From Hungatella sp. (lineage in GTDB: Bacteria > Bacillota > Clostridia > Lachnospirales > Lachnospiraceae), in contig JAAWBS010000038.1 in the NCBI GenBank assembly GCA_022792815.1, forward strand, positions 1 to 64,000: a stretch of 64,000 nt of DNA, read 5' to 3'. A model generated the notes under the pieces. It was not told the DNA's origin. It saw only the letters and a program-made list of their open reading frames with translations, and made no database searches. Shown one piece after another: positions 27,337 to 35,854 of this stretch. The position numbers and the translations under genes were made by a program. Numbering within the stretch: position 1 is the first letter of the stretch; each line of letters begins with the position of its first letter.

Positions 27337-27365
27337 TTGACATGCCCACCGGATTGGCATACAAT
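27337..27365 (+). promoter_or_regulatory. Near-consensus promoter before the HipA-like gene
   Basis: A perfect TTGACA (27337-27342) and TACAAT (27360-27365) are separated by 17 bp, 39 bases before the ATG at 27404. This is one of the strongest promoter matches in the window, although the gene it serves appears damaged. Confidence 0.7.
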
Positions 27366-27403
27366 ACTTGTACAAAAAGCTGATTGAAGCAAAGGGTGAT
27401 GAG

Positions 27404-28203
27404 ATGGCGGGGAAAAAGATATATGAGATTATGCATATTGACAGAAGAGTTGCCAGGATCAGCGAAATGAGGTGAATCTGTATGAAAACCATCTGGATGC
27501 CACGTTTGTGGATATCGCTCTGAGAGGGAGACAGTATACGGTTCAGAATGAGTATTTGGCAAGGGACCTATCTACCGGCGGCTGTTTTCCGAAAGCGTGG
27601 CAGAGGACAGAACATGGTTTCCGATTGATGAAAGGCGGCGGAGAGGATTCGGTGGAGAGAGAATTGCTTGCCAGTCAGATATGTCGATGCTTTCAGGTGT
27701 CTCAGGTGCTGTATGAGAGGGATCATTTTGACGGAGAAAAGGTCAGTGTCAGTGATAATATGACATCGAGAGAATACTCCATCGCCTCGATGGAAGCTTT
27801 TGCAATCTATGCGGCAAACCAGGAGCGGGATGTGAAAAAGTGGATTCTTTCGCTGGATGAGCATAACTATTATATGATGAATATTGTGGATTATCTCATC
27901 GGAAACACGGACAGGCATTGGGGGAACTGGGGAGTGTTGGTCCAAAATTCCAATCATAGACCGGTAAGGCTTCATGATCTTATGGACTTTAACCGGGCAT
28001 TTCACTCTTATGGGGACTTAGACGGCGCCAACTGTCAGACTGTGTTTGGTCAGCAGATGAGCCAGAGGGAGGCGGCTGTATGGGCAGTAGCGAGAATTGG
28101 TCTGAATCAGATCAGAGAGGTAAAAAGAGATGCGTTTTCTCAGCTGCCTCAGTTCTATGAGATGTTTTGCAGAAGGTTGGAATTATTGGCTGTAAAGGGG
28201 TAG
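27404..28203 (+). pseudogene. HipA-like kinase, apparently decayed (internal deletion and frameshift)
   Basis: An ATG at 27404 behind GGGTGAT starts MAGKKIYEIMHIDRRVARIS, the start I expect for a clostridial HipA-like protein, but it stops after 23 codons (27473-27475). The remainder continues one frame over from a GTG at 27472: NLYENHLDATFVDIALRG, then FPKAWQRTEHGFRLMKGG (ATP-binding side), DYLIGNTDRHWGNWGVLVQ (catalytic loop) and LHDLMDFNRAFHSY (metal-binding DFN). From memory, intact relatives have roughly 80 more residues between these pieces, so a deletion with a frame change is likely. A shorter protein of 243 aa from the GTG could still be made. Relatives are toxin-like or regulatory Ser/Thr kinases; no antitoxin-like partner gene is seen here. 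Confidence 0.65.
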
Positions 28204-28209
28204 GCGGAT

Positions 28210-29816
28210 ATGGAAAAACGTGTTTTTAATGTGAGCGGTGACTGCAAACCGGATCTTCACTATATGGTAGATATCACATCCAAACTTGAGCAGATCAGGG
28301 CTATGGTGGACAATGGGCAGTATTTTGCGATCAATCGAGCACGCCAGTTTGGCAAGACCACGACCCTGCGGGCCTTAAGCGGGTATCTGAGACATGATTA
28401 TTATCCGATCTCTATGGACTTTCAGACATTCGGGGCCGGAGAATTTGAAAATGAGAACATTTTTGCACTGTCATTTGCAAGGTCATTTTTGCGCATATTA
28501 AAAAGAGTTTTTGATCCGGAGGAAAGGAAGCGGACGGAGGCTGTCAGAAATCTTGAGAACATCGTGGAGGCAGAGAATCCGCGTTTTAGGCTGCAGAGAC
28601 TGTTTGAGGAGCTGAGTGATATCTGTGGGACTGCAGATAAGCCTGTCGTACTGATGATCGATGAAGTGGACAGCGCTTCCAATAATCAGGTTTTCCTGGA
28701 TTTTCTGGCGCAGCTGCGCGCATATTATATCGACAGAGATGTCCGGCCCACCTTTTGGTCTGTTATCTTGGCAGGGGTATACGATGTGAAAAATCTGCGG
28801 CAGAGGATCCGCCCCCAGGAGGCCCATAAGGTAAACAGCCCATGGAATATTGCCGCCGATTTTAAGGTGGAGATGAGCTTCTCAAAAGAAGAGATCAAAG
28901 GGATGCTGAGACAATATGAGAACGATTGGGATACAGGGATGGACGTGGAGAAAATAGCCGGACTGCTCTATGACTATACCTCGGGATATCCGTTTCTTGT
29001 GTCAAGGCTGTGTAAGATCATAGATGAAGACGTCAGCAGGGAAAAGCTCTTTTATTGTAAAAGTGCAGCGTGGACAGAGGCGGGGTTTCATGAGGCGCTT
29101 CGCATGCTGATGGCGGAAAAAATACCCTGTTTGAATCCCTGGCCGGAAAGCTGACAGGCGATACGGAATTAAACGCTATGCTGCAGGCCCTGCTTTTTAA
29201 CGGCAAGAGTATTGTCTACAACGCGGATGACCCGGCCACTGATATGGCTGTCATGCTGGGCTTTGTCAAGAATCATCATGGAAATGTGGTGATTGCAAAT
29301 CGTATTTTTGAGACACGGCTTTATAATATGTATTTGTCGGCGGGAGAGCTTCAGAGGCAGGAGATTTATAAAGCCTCCCTGCTGGATAAGAGCCAGTTTA
29401 TTGTATCCGGACATCTGAATATGAGACGGGTTCTGGAGAAATTTGCGGAGCATTTTGATGAGCTTTACCATGACAGTGATGAGACATTCGTCGAAGAGGT
29501 TGGAAGAAAATATTTCCTGCTCTATCTCAAGTCTATTATCAATGGGACAGGGAATTATCATATTGAGACAAGGACCAGAAGTCTTGGACGGACTGACGTA
29601 ATTGTAGATTATTGTGGGCAGCAGTTTGTGATAGAGCTTAAAATCTGGCATGGCAATGAGTACCATATGCGCGGGGAAAGGCAGCTGCTTTGTTATCTGG
29701 ATGACTATCATATTGATAAGGGATATATGCTCAGCTTTAACTTTAATAAAAAGAAGCAGATTGGGGTTCATGAGATCGTAATCGGCGATAAGATCTTGAT
29801 CGAGGCGGTTGTATAA
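28210..29816 (+). pseudogene. AAA-ATPase-like/PD-(D/E)XK nuclease-like protein, single frameshift
   Basis: Two frames (28210-29154 and, continuing, to 29816) form one protein of the AAA-ATPase-like (PF09820) plus C-terminal PD-(D/E)XK (PF08011) family. The first frame has the degenerate P-loop NRARQFGKTTTLRAL (42-56) and VVLMIDEVDSASNN. The second has RIFETRLYNMYLS and the nuclease core GRTDVIVDY...QQFVIELKIWHG, with D and E-x-K. The break is at six A (29117-29122): seven A would read AEKNTLFESLAGKLTGDTEL and give about 535 aa, the usual family length. Role unknown; the family is very abundant in gut anaerobes and is often suspected of mobile-element or defence function. Confidence 0.82.
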
Positions 29817-29830
29817 GGAGGGTAAGACGG

Positions 29831-30823
29831 ATGATAAAGGAACCTTTAATCTCCATCATCATCCCGGTGTATAAAGTAGAGAAATATCTGGGACAGTGCA
29901 TGCAGAAGGTATTGTCACAGACATATGGCAATCTGGAGATCATCCTTGTGGACGACGGCTCCCCGGATTCCTGCGGACAGATGTGTGAGGATTTCGCCGA
30001 AAAAGATTCCAGGGTCGTGGTGATTCACAGAGAAAACGGCGGGCTGTCGGAGGCGAGAAATACGGGGCTTGATGCGGCAGGGGGAGAGTATGTGGCGTTT
30101 ATCGACAGCGATGACTATGTGTCGGATTACTACATCGGGAACCTCTATAAAGCGCTGAACGGGTTGGACGCTCAGATGGCAGTCAGCTGTTATGAGGCGG
30201 TCTATGATCAGACGCCGCCTAAGACCTGCGCTGCCGCTGTGAAGGATTCGGAGATTCACTTAGGCTCGCCCAAGGAGTGCCTGAAGAGAATCTGTTATCA
30301 GAATTCCGGCATCGAGATATCGGCGTGGGGAAAGCTGTATCATCGTAGCCTGTTTTCGGATATACGCTATCCCAGAGGTCTGCTATACGAAGATATCCCT
30401 GTGACACCGCAGCTGCTCCATCGCTGTTCCCGGATCGCGGTGATTCCCAATGTGGATTACTATTACCGCCAGCGCCGGGAGAGTATTCGATCCAACTCCT
30501 TTCACCCCCAAAAATTAGTTGCAGTAGAGAACACCAGAGAATTGATGGAATTTATCAATGCAGCTTATCCTGAGATCCAGCTGGCAGGGGAGTGCCGGTA
30601 TTTCAGCACGGTATCTAATATCCTTTTCCATATTGACAGCTCCGAATATCAGGATGTCAGAAGAAAACTGTGGGCGGAGATATGCAAGTATCGGCGGGAT
30701 ATTTTAAAGGATCCGGAGGGACGAAAAAAGGCGCGAATCGCTGCCGTCATCTCATATTTTGGATATGATTTTATGAAGTTTGCTTTTGGAGTCATGAATG
30801 CTATGGGAGGAAAATCACATTGA
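29831..30823 (+). CDS. Glycosyltransferase, GT2
   Basis: A 330-aa GT-A enzyme with all GT2 landmarks: ISIIIPVYKVEKYLGQCM, EIILVDDGSPDSCG, HRENGGLSEARNTGLDAA and the D-x-D-like FIDSDDYVSD. About 100 C-terminal residues follow with GLLYEDIPVTPQLL and a YYRQRRESIR segment as in capsule EpsJ/CpsJ-type enzymes. It follows AAGGAGGG. Its last bases overlap the TTG start of the next gene. It resumes glycan biosynthesis after the accessory insert. Confidence 0.9.
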   Translation: MIKEPLISIIIPVYKVEKYLGQCMQKVLSQTYGNLEIILVDDGSPDSCGQMCEDFAEKDSRVVVIHRENGGLSEARNTGLDAAGGEYVAFIDSDDYVSDYYIGNLYKALNGLDAQMAVSCYEAVYDQTPPKTCAAAVKDSEIHLGSPKECLKRICYQNSGIEISAWGKLYHRSLFSDIRYPRGLLYEDIPVTPQLLHRCSRIAVIPNVDYYYRQRRESIRSNSFHPQKLVAVENTRELMEFINAAYPEIQLAGECRYFSTVSNILFHIDSSEYQDVRRKLWAEICKYRRDILKDPEGRKKARIAAVISYFGYDFMKFAFGVMNAMGGKSH

Positions 30824-33102
30824 GTAAGATAAAAGACCGAAATATCTATATCTGTATGCTGCTGTGTCTTTTGACAGCTGCAGCTTCTCTTGGATATTAT
30901 ATGATTTCTGACAGAGGAGTTTTCACAGTAGTGGCAGATTTTAATACACAGCAGATCCCATTCCTGACAGCGATGAACCATTATTTGAAAAATGCGTCCG
31001 GCACATGGTGCTGGAATGCGGATTTGGGGACTCAGCTTATTGGAGGGTACACATTCTACAATATCGGAAGTCCCTTTGTATGGCTCACATTTTTATTCCC
31101 CAAGACATTGGTTCCATATCTGACAGGTTGGCTTTATATATTGAAATATATGGTTGCCGGCCTGACTGCTTATCTGTATTTGCGGATGTTTATTAAGAAT
31201 AAAGAGTATGCGGTTGGGGGAGCTCTGGTGTATGCATTTTCGGGATTTCAGAGTACCAATTTGCTGTTTTTTCATTTTCACGATGTGGTGGCATGTTTTC
31301 CGCTGATGTTAATCGGTTTGGAAAAGATGATTGCAGAGAGAAAAAAGGGGCTGTTTATTTTTGCAGTATTTCTGAACTGCATGGTCAATTATTTTTTCTT
31401 TATCAGCGAAGTGATTTTTTTGATCTTATACTATATCGTAAGATTTTGGAAAAAGGATGTGGTTTTGTTTTTTAAAGATGCCGTTCTCTGCATGTTCTGC
31501 GGAATCGTGGGGACAGGGATGGCGGCGTTCCTTTTTCTGCCCTCGGTGCTTTTTATTATGGGAAATCCCAGAACTCAGTCTTCCTTCCATCTCAGGACGC
31601 TGATGTATTACGGAGGCCATCTTCTGCTGGCCGTGAAAGGGTTCCTGCTCCCGGGAGAATCTATGGGGAATCAGTCCTGTATTGTGCCGGAGCACTGGTA
31701 CTCTGCCGATTGCTATCTGCCTATGATCGGAGGTGCACTGGCCTTTGCTTATATGCTGAAAAAGAGAAAAGACTGGCTGACAAAGTTTTTGCTGATTTTA
31801 TGGATTATCTCCTGTTCGCCGCTGCTTGATTCTGCCTTTTATCTGTTTACGGAGCCCTATAAACGATGGTGGTTTATGTTTTCTCTGATGTTGGCGGCAG
31901 CGTCAGTAAAAGTACTGGATGAAAGGGAAGAATATCCTGTGAAAGCGGGAATCTTGATCAACCTGACCTTGTTGATTCTGTTTGGATTATCGCTGCTATA
32001 TTTGGAGCGGTCTTCTTGGATGGAGACAACTGTGATATTAAGAAAACAGGTATTTATCATAAACTATGTGATCGCCTATCTGGGGCTTGGCTTAACCTGG
32101 ATTTTTTGTCTGGGAAGACGGCAGATGAGAGGAAATGTGTGGAAAGCATTTCTTGTATGTTGCTGTGTTTTTTGCGTTGCTACTACGTTTTATGGGTTAT
32201 CCCTTTACCGACAGAACGCAGAAACAGGGAGGGACTACTTAAAGCATTATCAGGCAGGGCTGCAGCTGAAAAAGTTAGATGATCAATATCGATATAACCT
32301 GACAGACAATGTCCTTACCCTCACTGGGGAGGCAAGTGGAGTCGGATCATTTAATTCAACTGTCAGCAGCTCTATCAATGAATTTGATCAGTTGTTCGAC
32401 TTTGAACGGCAAAATGTCAGCATGATTCCGGATTCTGTGCCTGGAGTGAGAGAACTGTTGGCTGCCAAATATCGACTGACCAGAGAGGCTCCTTCTGTTG
32501 GGGAAGCGGCAGATGTATTCAGTGTGGATGAGACGAAATACTATGTGGCAGAAGATCCTGTCTGCCCCATCGGCTTTATGCTGGATACCTATATTACCAA
32601 AAGTGAATTAAAAGCGCTTCCTGTCAGCAAACGGGGTATGGCTATGATGGACAATCTAGTTGTCAGCGATGATGATGAATCTGTTGTGGCAGACTATTTA
32701 AGACACAATTCAGATGTAACTGATACAGAAGGCAGCGGTGAGATTTCAGCGATGGTCGCCGCTGCTTTGGAAAACAGGGTAACCGACTTTCACCGTCTTC
32801 AGTCAGGATTTGAGTGTACGGCTAGTCTTGATTCTAAACGGGCTGTCTTTTTCAGTGTCCCATATGATTCCGGCTGGTCTGCCTATGTGGGGGGGGACAA
32901 GGTGGAAATCCTTGACTGCGGCGGTTTGATGGGGATTCTACTTGAACCCGGGGAATATAGGATATCATTTCAGTACCAGGTTCCAGGATTTAAGACAGGA
33001 ATAGGCATAGCGATTGTCTGCTTTGCCGTATTTGCATGGTCGATTTGGGATACCAGGAAAAAAGGCGTGTATCTTCCCCTTGCACAATTCATCGCGGATT
33101 GA
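30820..33102 (+). CDS. YfhO family membrane protein
   Basis: A 760-aa protein with about 12-14 membrane segments in the first 430 residues and a large extracellular C-terminal part closed by one more membrane helix. The N-terminus (FTVVADFNTQQIPFLTAMN, AFSGFQSTNLLFFHFHDVV) and VFFSVPYDSGWSAYVGGDKV near the end are typical of YfhO proteins, which resemble GT-C glycosyltransferases and have been tied to teichoic-acid glycosylation in Listeria. The start is TTG at 30820, overlapping the stop of the GT2 gene. Codons for VGG near residue 690 lie in a run of eight G (32889-32896), here in frame. Confidence 0.85.
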   Translation: MSKIKDRNIYICMLLCLLTAAASLGYYMISDRGVFTVVADFNTQQIPFLTAMNHYLKNASGTWCWNADLGTQLIGGYTFYNIGSPFVWLTFLFPKTLVPYLTGWLYILKYMVAGLTAYLYLRMFIKNKEYAVGGALVYAFSGFQSTNLLFFHFHDVVACFPLMLIGLEKMIAERKKGLFIFAVFLNCMVNYFFFISEVIFLILYYIVRFWKKDVVLFFKDAVLCMFCGIVGTGMAAFLFLPSVLFIMGNPRTQSSFHLRTLMYYGGHLLLAVKGFLLPGESMGNQSCIVPEHWYSADCYLPMIGGALAFAYMLKKRKDWLTKFLLILWIISCSPLLDSAFYLFTEPYKRWWFMFSLMLAAASVKVLDEREEYPVKAGILINLTLLILFGLSLLYLERSSWMETTVILRKQVFIINYVIAYLGLGLTWIFCLGRRQMRGNVWKAFLVCCCVFCVATTFYGLSLYRQNAETGRDYLKHYQAGLQLKKLDDQYRYNLTDNVLTLTGEASGVGSFNSTVSSSINEFDQLFDFERQNVSMIPDSVPGVRELLAAKYRLTREAPSVGEAADVFSVDETKYYVAEDPVCPIGFMLDTYITKSELKALPVSKRGMAMMDNLVVSDDDESVVADYLRHNSDVTDTEGSGEISAMVAAALENRVTDFHRLQSGFECTASLDSKRAVFFSVPYDSGWSAYVGGDKVEILDCGGLMGILLEPGEYRISFQYQVPGFKTGIGIAIVCFAVFAWSIWDTRKKGVYLPLAQFIAD
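32889..32896 (+). repeat. Poly-G tract (8) inside the YfhO-like gene, in frame
   Basis: Eight G bases within GTG-GGG-GGG-GAC. Gain or loss of one base would truncate the protein before its last extracellular segment and terminal helix. Confidence 0.85.
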
Positions 33103-33157
33103 TATGATGATACTAGGATCAAAAGTTTAAAATCTAACTACAAGGAGGCTGTGAATT

Positions 33158-34459
33158 TTGAAGTCTTTAAAATCGTTATATCTGAGGAATCTGATGTCGG
33201 ATCTGTACCGCAGACGCGTTCCTGTGGTGTGTTTTGCCGTTCTATGTACGCTGTTTTTTCTGTTTCTGGGTTATCGGAACGTGAATCCGGAGGTTTTTTT
33301 ATCGGAGGAGCAGCGGCAGGAGCTTGAGGAATATAATACGAAGATAGAGGAGTATGACACGGCGCTGACCGAGGTGGCGGAGAGCCTGAAGCTGGCCAAT
33401 ACCCAGGTGGAGCAGCAGCAGCGGTATGTGGATCAGTCCATCTATATGAGACTGGATTCCCAGAACATCCAGGTGGCGGCAGCCCAGTATGCTGTGGAGA
33501 CAGGCGGCAATGTGGGGAATATTCTCTCGTCCATTGTCTATTTTATCAATGAAGGAGGCCTGAAGGCGGCTCTTTCCGAGGAATACGGAGATCTGGACGT
33601 GGAGTACTGGAGAGAGATTTTAGGCTGTGGGACCAGCGGCAATGTGCTCAACATTACGGTTCTGCATTATGACGTGGAGACGGCCAAGAAGATCTTGGAA
33701 ATTGCGGAACAGAGGATCATGGCTTATGTACCGGAAGTAAGTAAGGCTCAGGGAGAATTTAAGCTGAATCGGATGGATATGTCCAGTTATTCCAAGGCGG
33801 ATGCCGGTGTCACATCTAACCAGAATAATCATTTGAATACCCTGAAGAATTACCGCAGCAATGTGGCGGATTTTAACACGAAACTGATCTCTACCAAGAC
33901 CAGCAAGGAGAATTACATCGAGAAAAATGAACCCGATTTTCTGACCGAGGCCAAGGCTACGAAAAAGGATCTGGTAAAATACGGACTGGTCGGTATGATC
34001 TTCGGCGCTGTTCTTCCATGCTTTTTCTTTGCTATGGGTTATATTTTGGACAACCGACTGAGGAGTAAGGATGATCTGGTGGAGTCAAGGCTTAATGTTT
34101 TGGGATGTTACCGATCGAAAGCACAGGACCAGAAGGACCTGGAACGCAGCAGGATCGCCGTGCAGCTTCTGGCAGGACAGCAGAACATTTCTTCTATTTA
34201 CCTGGACTGTCTGAATGACGATGAATTGACTTTGCAGGTGGCAGAAGGTTACCGCAAAGATCTGGAGAACGAAGAGCTGTCTGTAGTTGTGGGAAAACAT
34301 GTGTGTGAGGACGGGGAGGAGCTGAAAAATATGGTGTCCGGTCGCACCGCGATCCTCATCGCTCAGACCGGAAAGACCACCTATACCCAGTTGGAACAGC
34401 ATATGGAACTGTGCTGCCGGTTTTCTGTGGAGATCCTCGGTTGTCTTGTGATCGAATGA
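33158..34459 (+). CDS. Wzz-like chain-length/export protein
   Basis: A 433-aa protein with the layout of a polysaccharide co-polymerase: membrane helix near residues 22-42 (VPVVCFAVLCTLFFLFLGY), a long extracytoplasmic, partly coiled-coil region (EEYNTKIEEYDTALTEVAES), a second helix near 272-295 (LVGMIFGAVLPCFFFAMGYI) and about 135 cytoplasmic residues. The tail (KDLENEELSVVVGKHVCED) has the shape of a BY-kinase domain but no Walker A motif, so it cannot be a functional kinase as seen. It strongly resembles the protein at 44318 in plan. Start: TTG, nine bases after AAGGAGG. Likely controls chain length of the glycan made by the neighbouring polymerase-like gene. Confidence 0.75.
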   Translation: MKSLKSLYLRNLMSDLYRRRVPVVCFAVLCTLFFLFLGYRNVNPEVFLSEEQRQELEEYNTKIEEYDTALTEVAESLKLANTQVEQQQRYVDQSIYMRLDSQNIQVAAAQYAVETGGNVGNILSSIVYFINEGGLKAALSEEYGDLDVEYWREILGCGTSGNVLNITVLHYDVETAKKILEIAEQRIMAYVPEVSKAQGEFKLNRMDMSSYSKADAGVTSNQNNHLNTLKNYRSNVADFNTKLISTKTSKENYIEKNEPDFLTEAKATKKDLVKYGLVGMIFGAVLPCFFFAMGYILDNRLRSKDDLVESRLNVLGCYRSKAQDQKDLERSRIAVQLLAGQQNISSIYLDCLNDDELTLQVAEGYRKDLENEELSVVVGKHVCEDGEELKNMVSGRTAILIAQTGKTTYTQLEQHMELCCRFSVEILGCLVIE

Positions 34460-34482
34460 GGGAAGGCCCGGAAGGTGAAGGA

Positions 34483-35688
34483 ATGAACACTGTAAAAACA
34501 ATGTTGAAAGACTGTCGGAATATCAGCGGAGAGAGTCTGTTTCTTTTGGGATATATGATCTATCTGGGAAGGGCGGTGTGGACCAGTACCATGTTCCCGT
34601 TTCCCGGAAGGATCAGCACCCTCTGTCTGCTGTCCGCCATGGTGCTCATCACACTCAAGATCGTTTTTTTTGACCGGTATTCAGTGACGCTGCTGTTTGG
34701 AATCATAGCCCTTGTGCTGTGTGCCGGCGGGGTACTGGCTTTGGGTCATTATATGAATGCCGTATTCTGGCTGCTTGTGGTGATGGGAAGCAAAGATGTG
34801 GATTTTGGGAAAATGTTAAAGAGCTATCTTTTGGTGGCAGGTACTATCGTGTTTTTGGCATTTTGGTCTTCTATCATCGGGATCATTGAGAATCTGAGAT
34901 ATCATGGAGGCAGAGGAGTCCGCAATTCTTTTGGAATCATCTATACCACCGATTTTGCTGCCTACATCTTCTTTCTGCTGCTGATCTATTTCTATTTGAA
35001 AGGCCCTGCCCTGAGAGTATATCATTATCTGGGAGCGGCTGTGCTCTCTGGAGTGGTATACTATTTCTGCAGGGCAAGGGTCGACTCGATCTGTATTCTT
35101 ATGGTGGCCGTAGTCTTTGGAATCCACGGATTTCTGGAACACACCAAATATGCTCTTCCAAGAGTCCGGCGCGGATGGAGATGGATATGGAGGACATTCG
35201 GCCTGTTCTCCATTCCGTTTTGGGCTGCCATGTCTGTAGCAGTGACATATTACTTTAAAGAAGAAAATGCCTTGCTCGTTTGGCTGGATAAGTGGTTTTC
35301 AAACAGACTGACGCTGGGAAAACAGGGGTTAGATGAGTTCGGTTTCACGCTGTTCGGTCAGACCATAGAGATGAACGGAAATGGAGGCAGCACTGAGTGG
35401 CCTGAGAATTATTTCTTCATCGACTGTTCCTATGTCCATGTGCTGCTGCGGTTTGGAATTGTATTTCTGCTGATTCTGGTTAGCGCCTATGTGGTCTGTT
35501 GCTGGAGAAACCGTTGTGATATCTATTTCCTGTTTGCTATCGCGCTGGTGGCGATCAACTGTGTGATCGCACACCATATTCTGGAGGTGGCCTACAATCC
35601 CTTTGCCTATGCGCTCCTCACGGTTCCTCTGGGTAGAGCGGCGGCAGACAGCCTGCTCTGGAAGGATATAGGAGGGAGAAATGGGTAA
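34483..35688 (+). CDS. Polymerase/ligase-like membrane protein (Wzy-like)
   Basis: A 401-aa protein with about ten hydrophobic helices and no soluble domain. WPENYFFIDCSYVHVLLRFG near residue 305 resembles the periplasmic-loop D-S/C-Y...L-x-x-G pattern of EpsG/Wzy-like polymerases. The ATG at 34483 follows AAGGTGAAGGA; the longer frame from 34411 would overlap the Wzz-like gene by 49 bp and is not preferred. Coupled position after a Wzz-like gene supports a polymerase role. Confidence 0.65.
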   Translation: MNTVKTMLKDCRNISGESLFLLGYMIYLGRAVWTSTMFPFPGRISTLCLLSAMVLITLKIVFFDRYSVTLLFGIIALVLCAGGVLALGHYMNAVFWLLVVMGSKDVDFGKMLKSYLLVAGTIVFLAFWSSIIGIIENLRYHGGRGVRNSFGIIYTTDFAAYIFFLLLIYFYLKGPALRVYHYLGAAVLSGVVYYFCRARVDSICILMVAVVFGIHGFLEHTKYALPRVRRGWRWIWRTFGLFSIPFWAAMSVAVTYYFKEENALLVWLDKWFSNRLTLGKQGLDEFGFTLFGQTIEMNGNGGSTEWPENYFFIDCSYVHVLLRFGIVFLLILVSAYVVCCWRNRCDIYFLFAIALVAINCVIAHHILEVAYNPFAYALLTVPLGRAAADSLLWKDIGGRNG

Positions 35689-35854
35689 AGAACGGATGGC
35701 GTATCTCGATATCGCAAGGGGGATCGGCATGGTCTGTGTGATTTTGGGTCATCTTATTCTCTGCTTTCATCTGACCCAGGAGGAGATCCCCTCCGCGATC
35801 CCCCTCTCCGCCTGTGCCGCCGCTTCTCGGCTGTCTTCGCAGACTGAGATATAG
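35681..35854 (+). pseudogene. Truncated acyltransferase-3 fragment
   Basis: An ATG at 35681, seven bases after GGAGGG, opens MGKERMAYLDIARGIGMVCV followed by ILGHLILCF. This is the hallmark N-terminus of an OafA-type acyltransferase (Y-L-D-x-x-R-G-I...L-G-H). After about 33 residues the similarity ends and the frame runs into the antisense of the pgm 3' end, stopping at TAG (35852-35854). The rest of the gene, normally about 300 more residues, is missing. The simplest reading is that a recombination event joined the capsule cassette to the pgm operon at about 35760. Confidence 0.75.
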
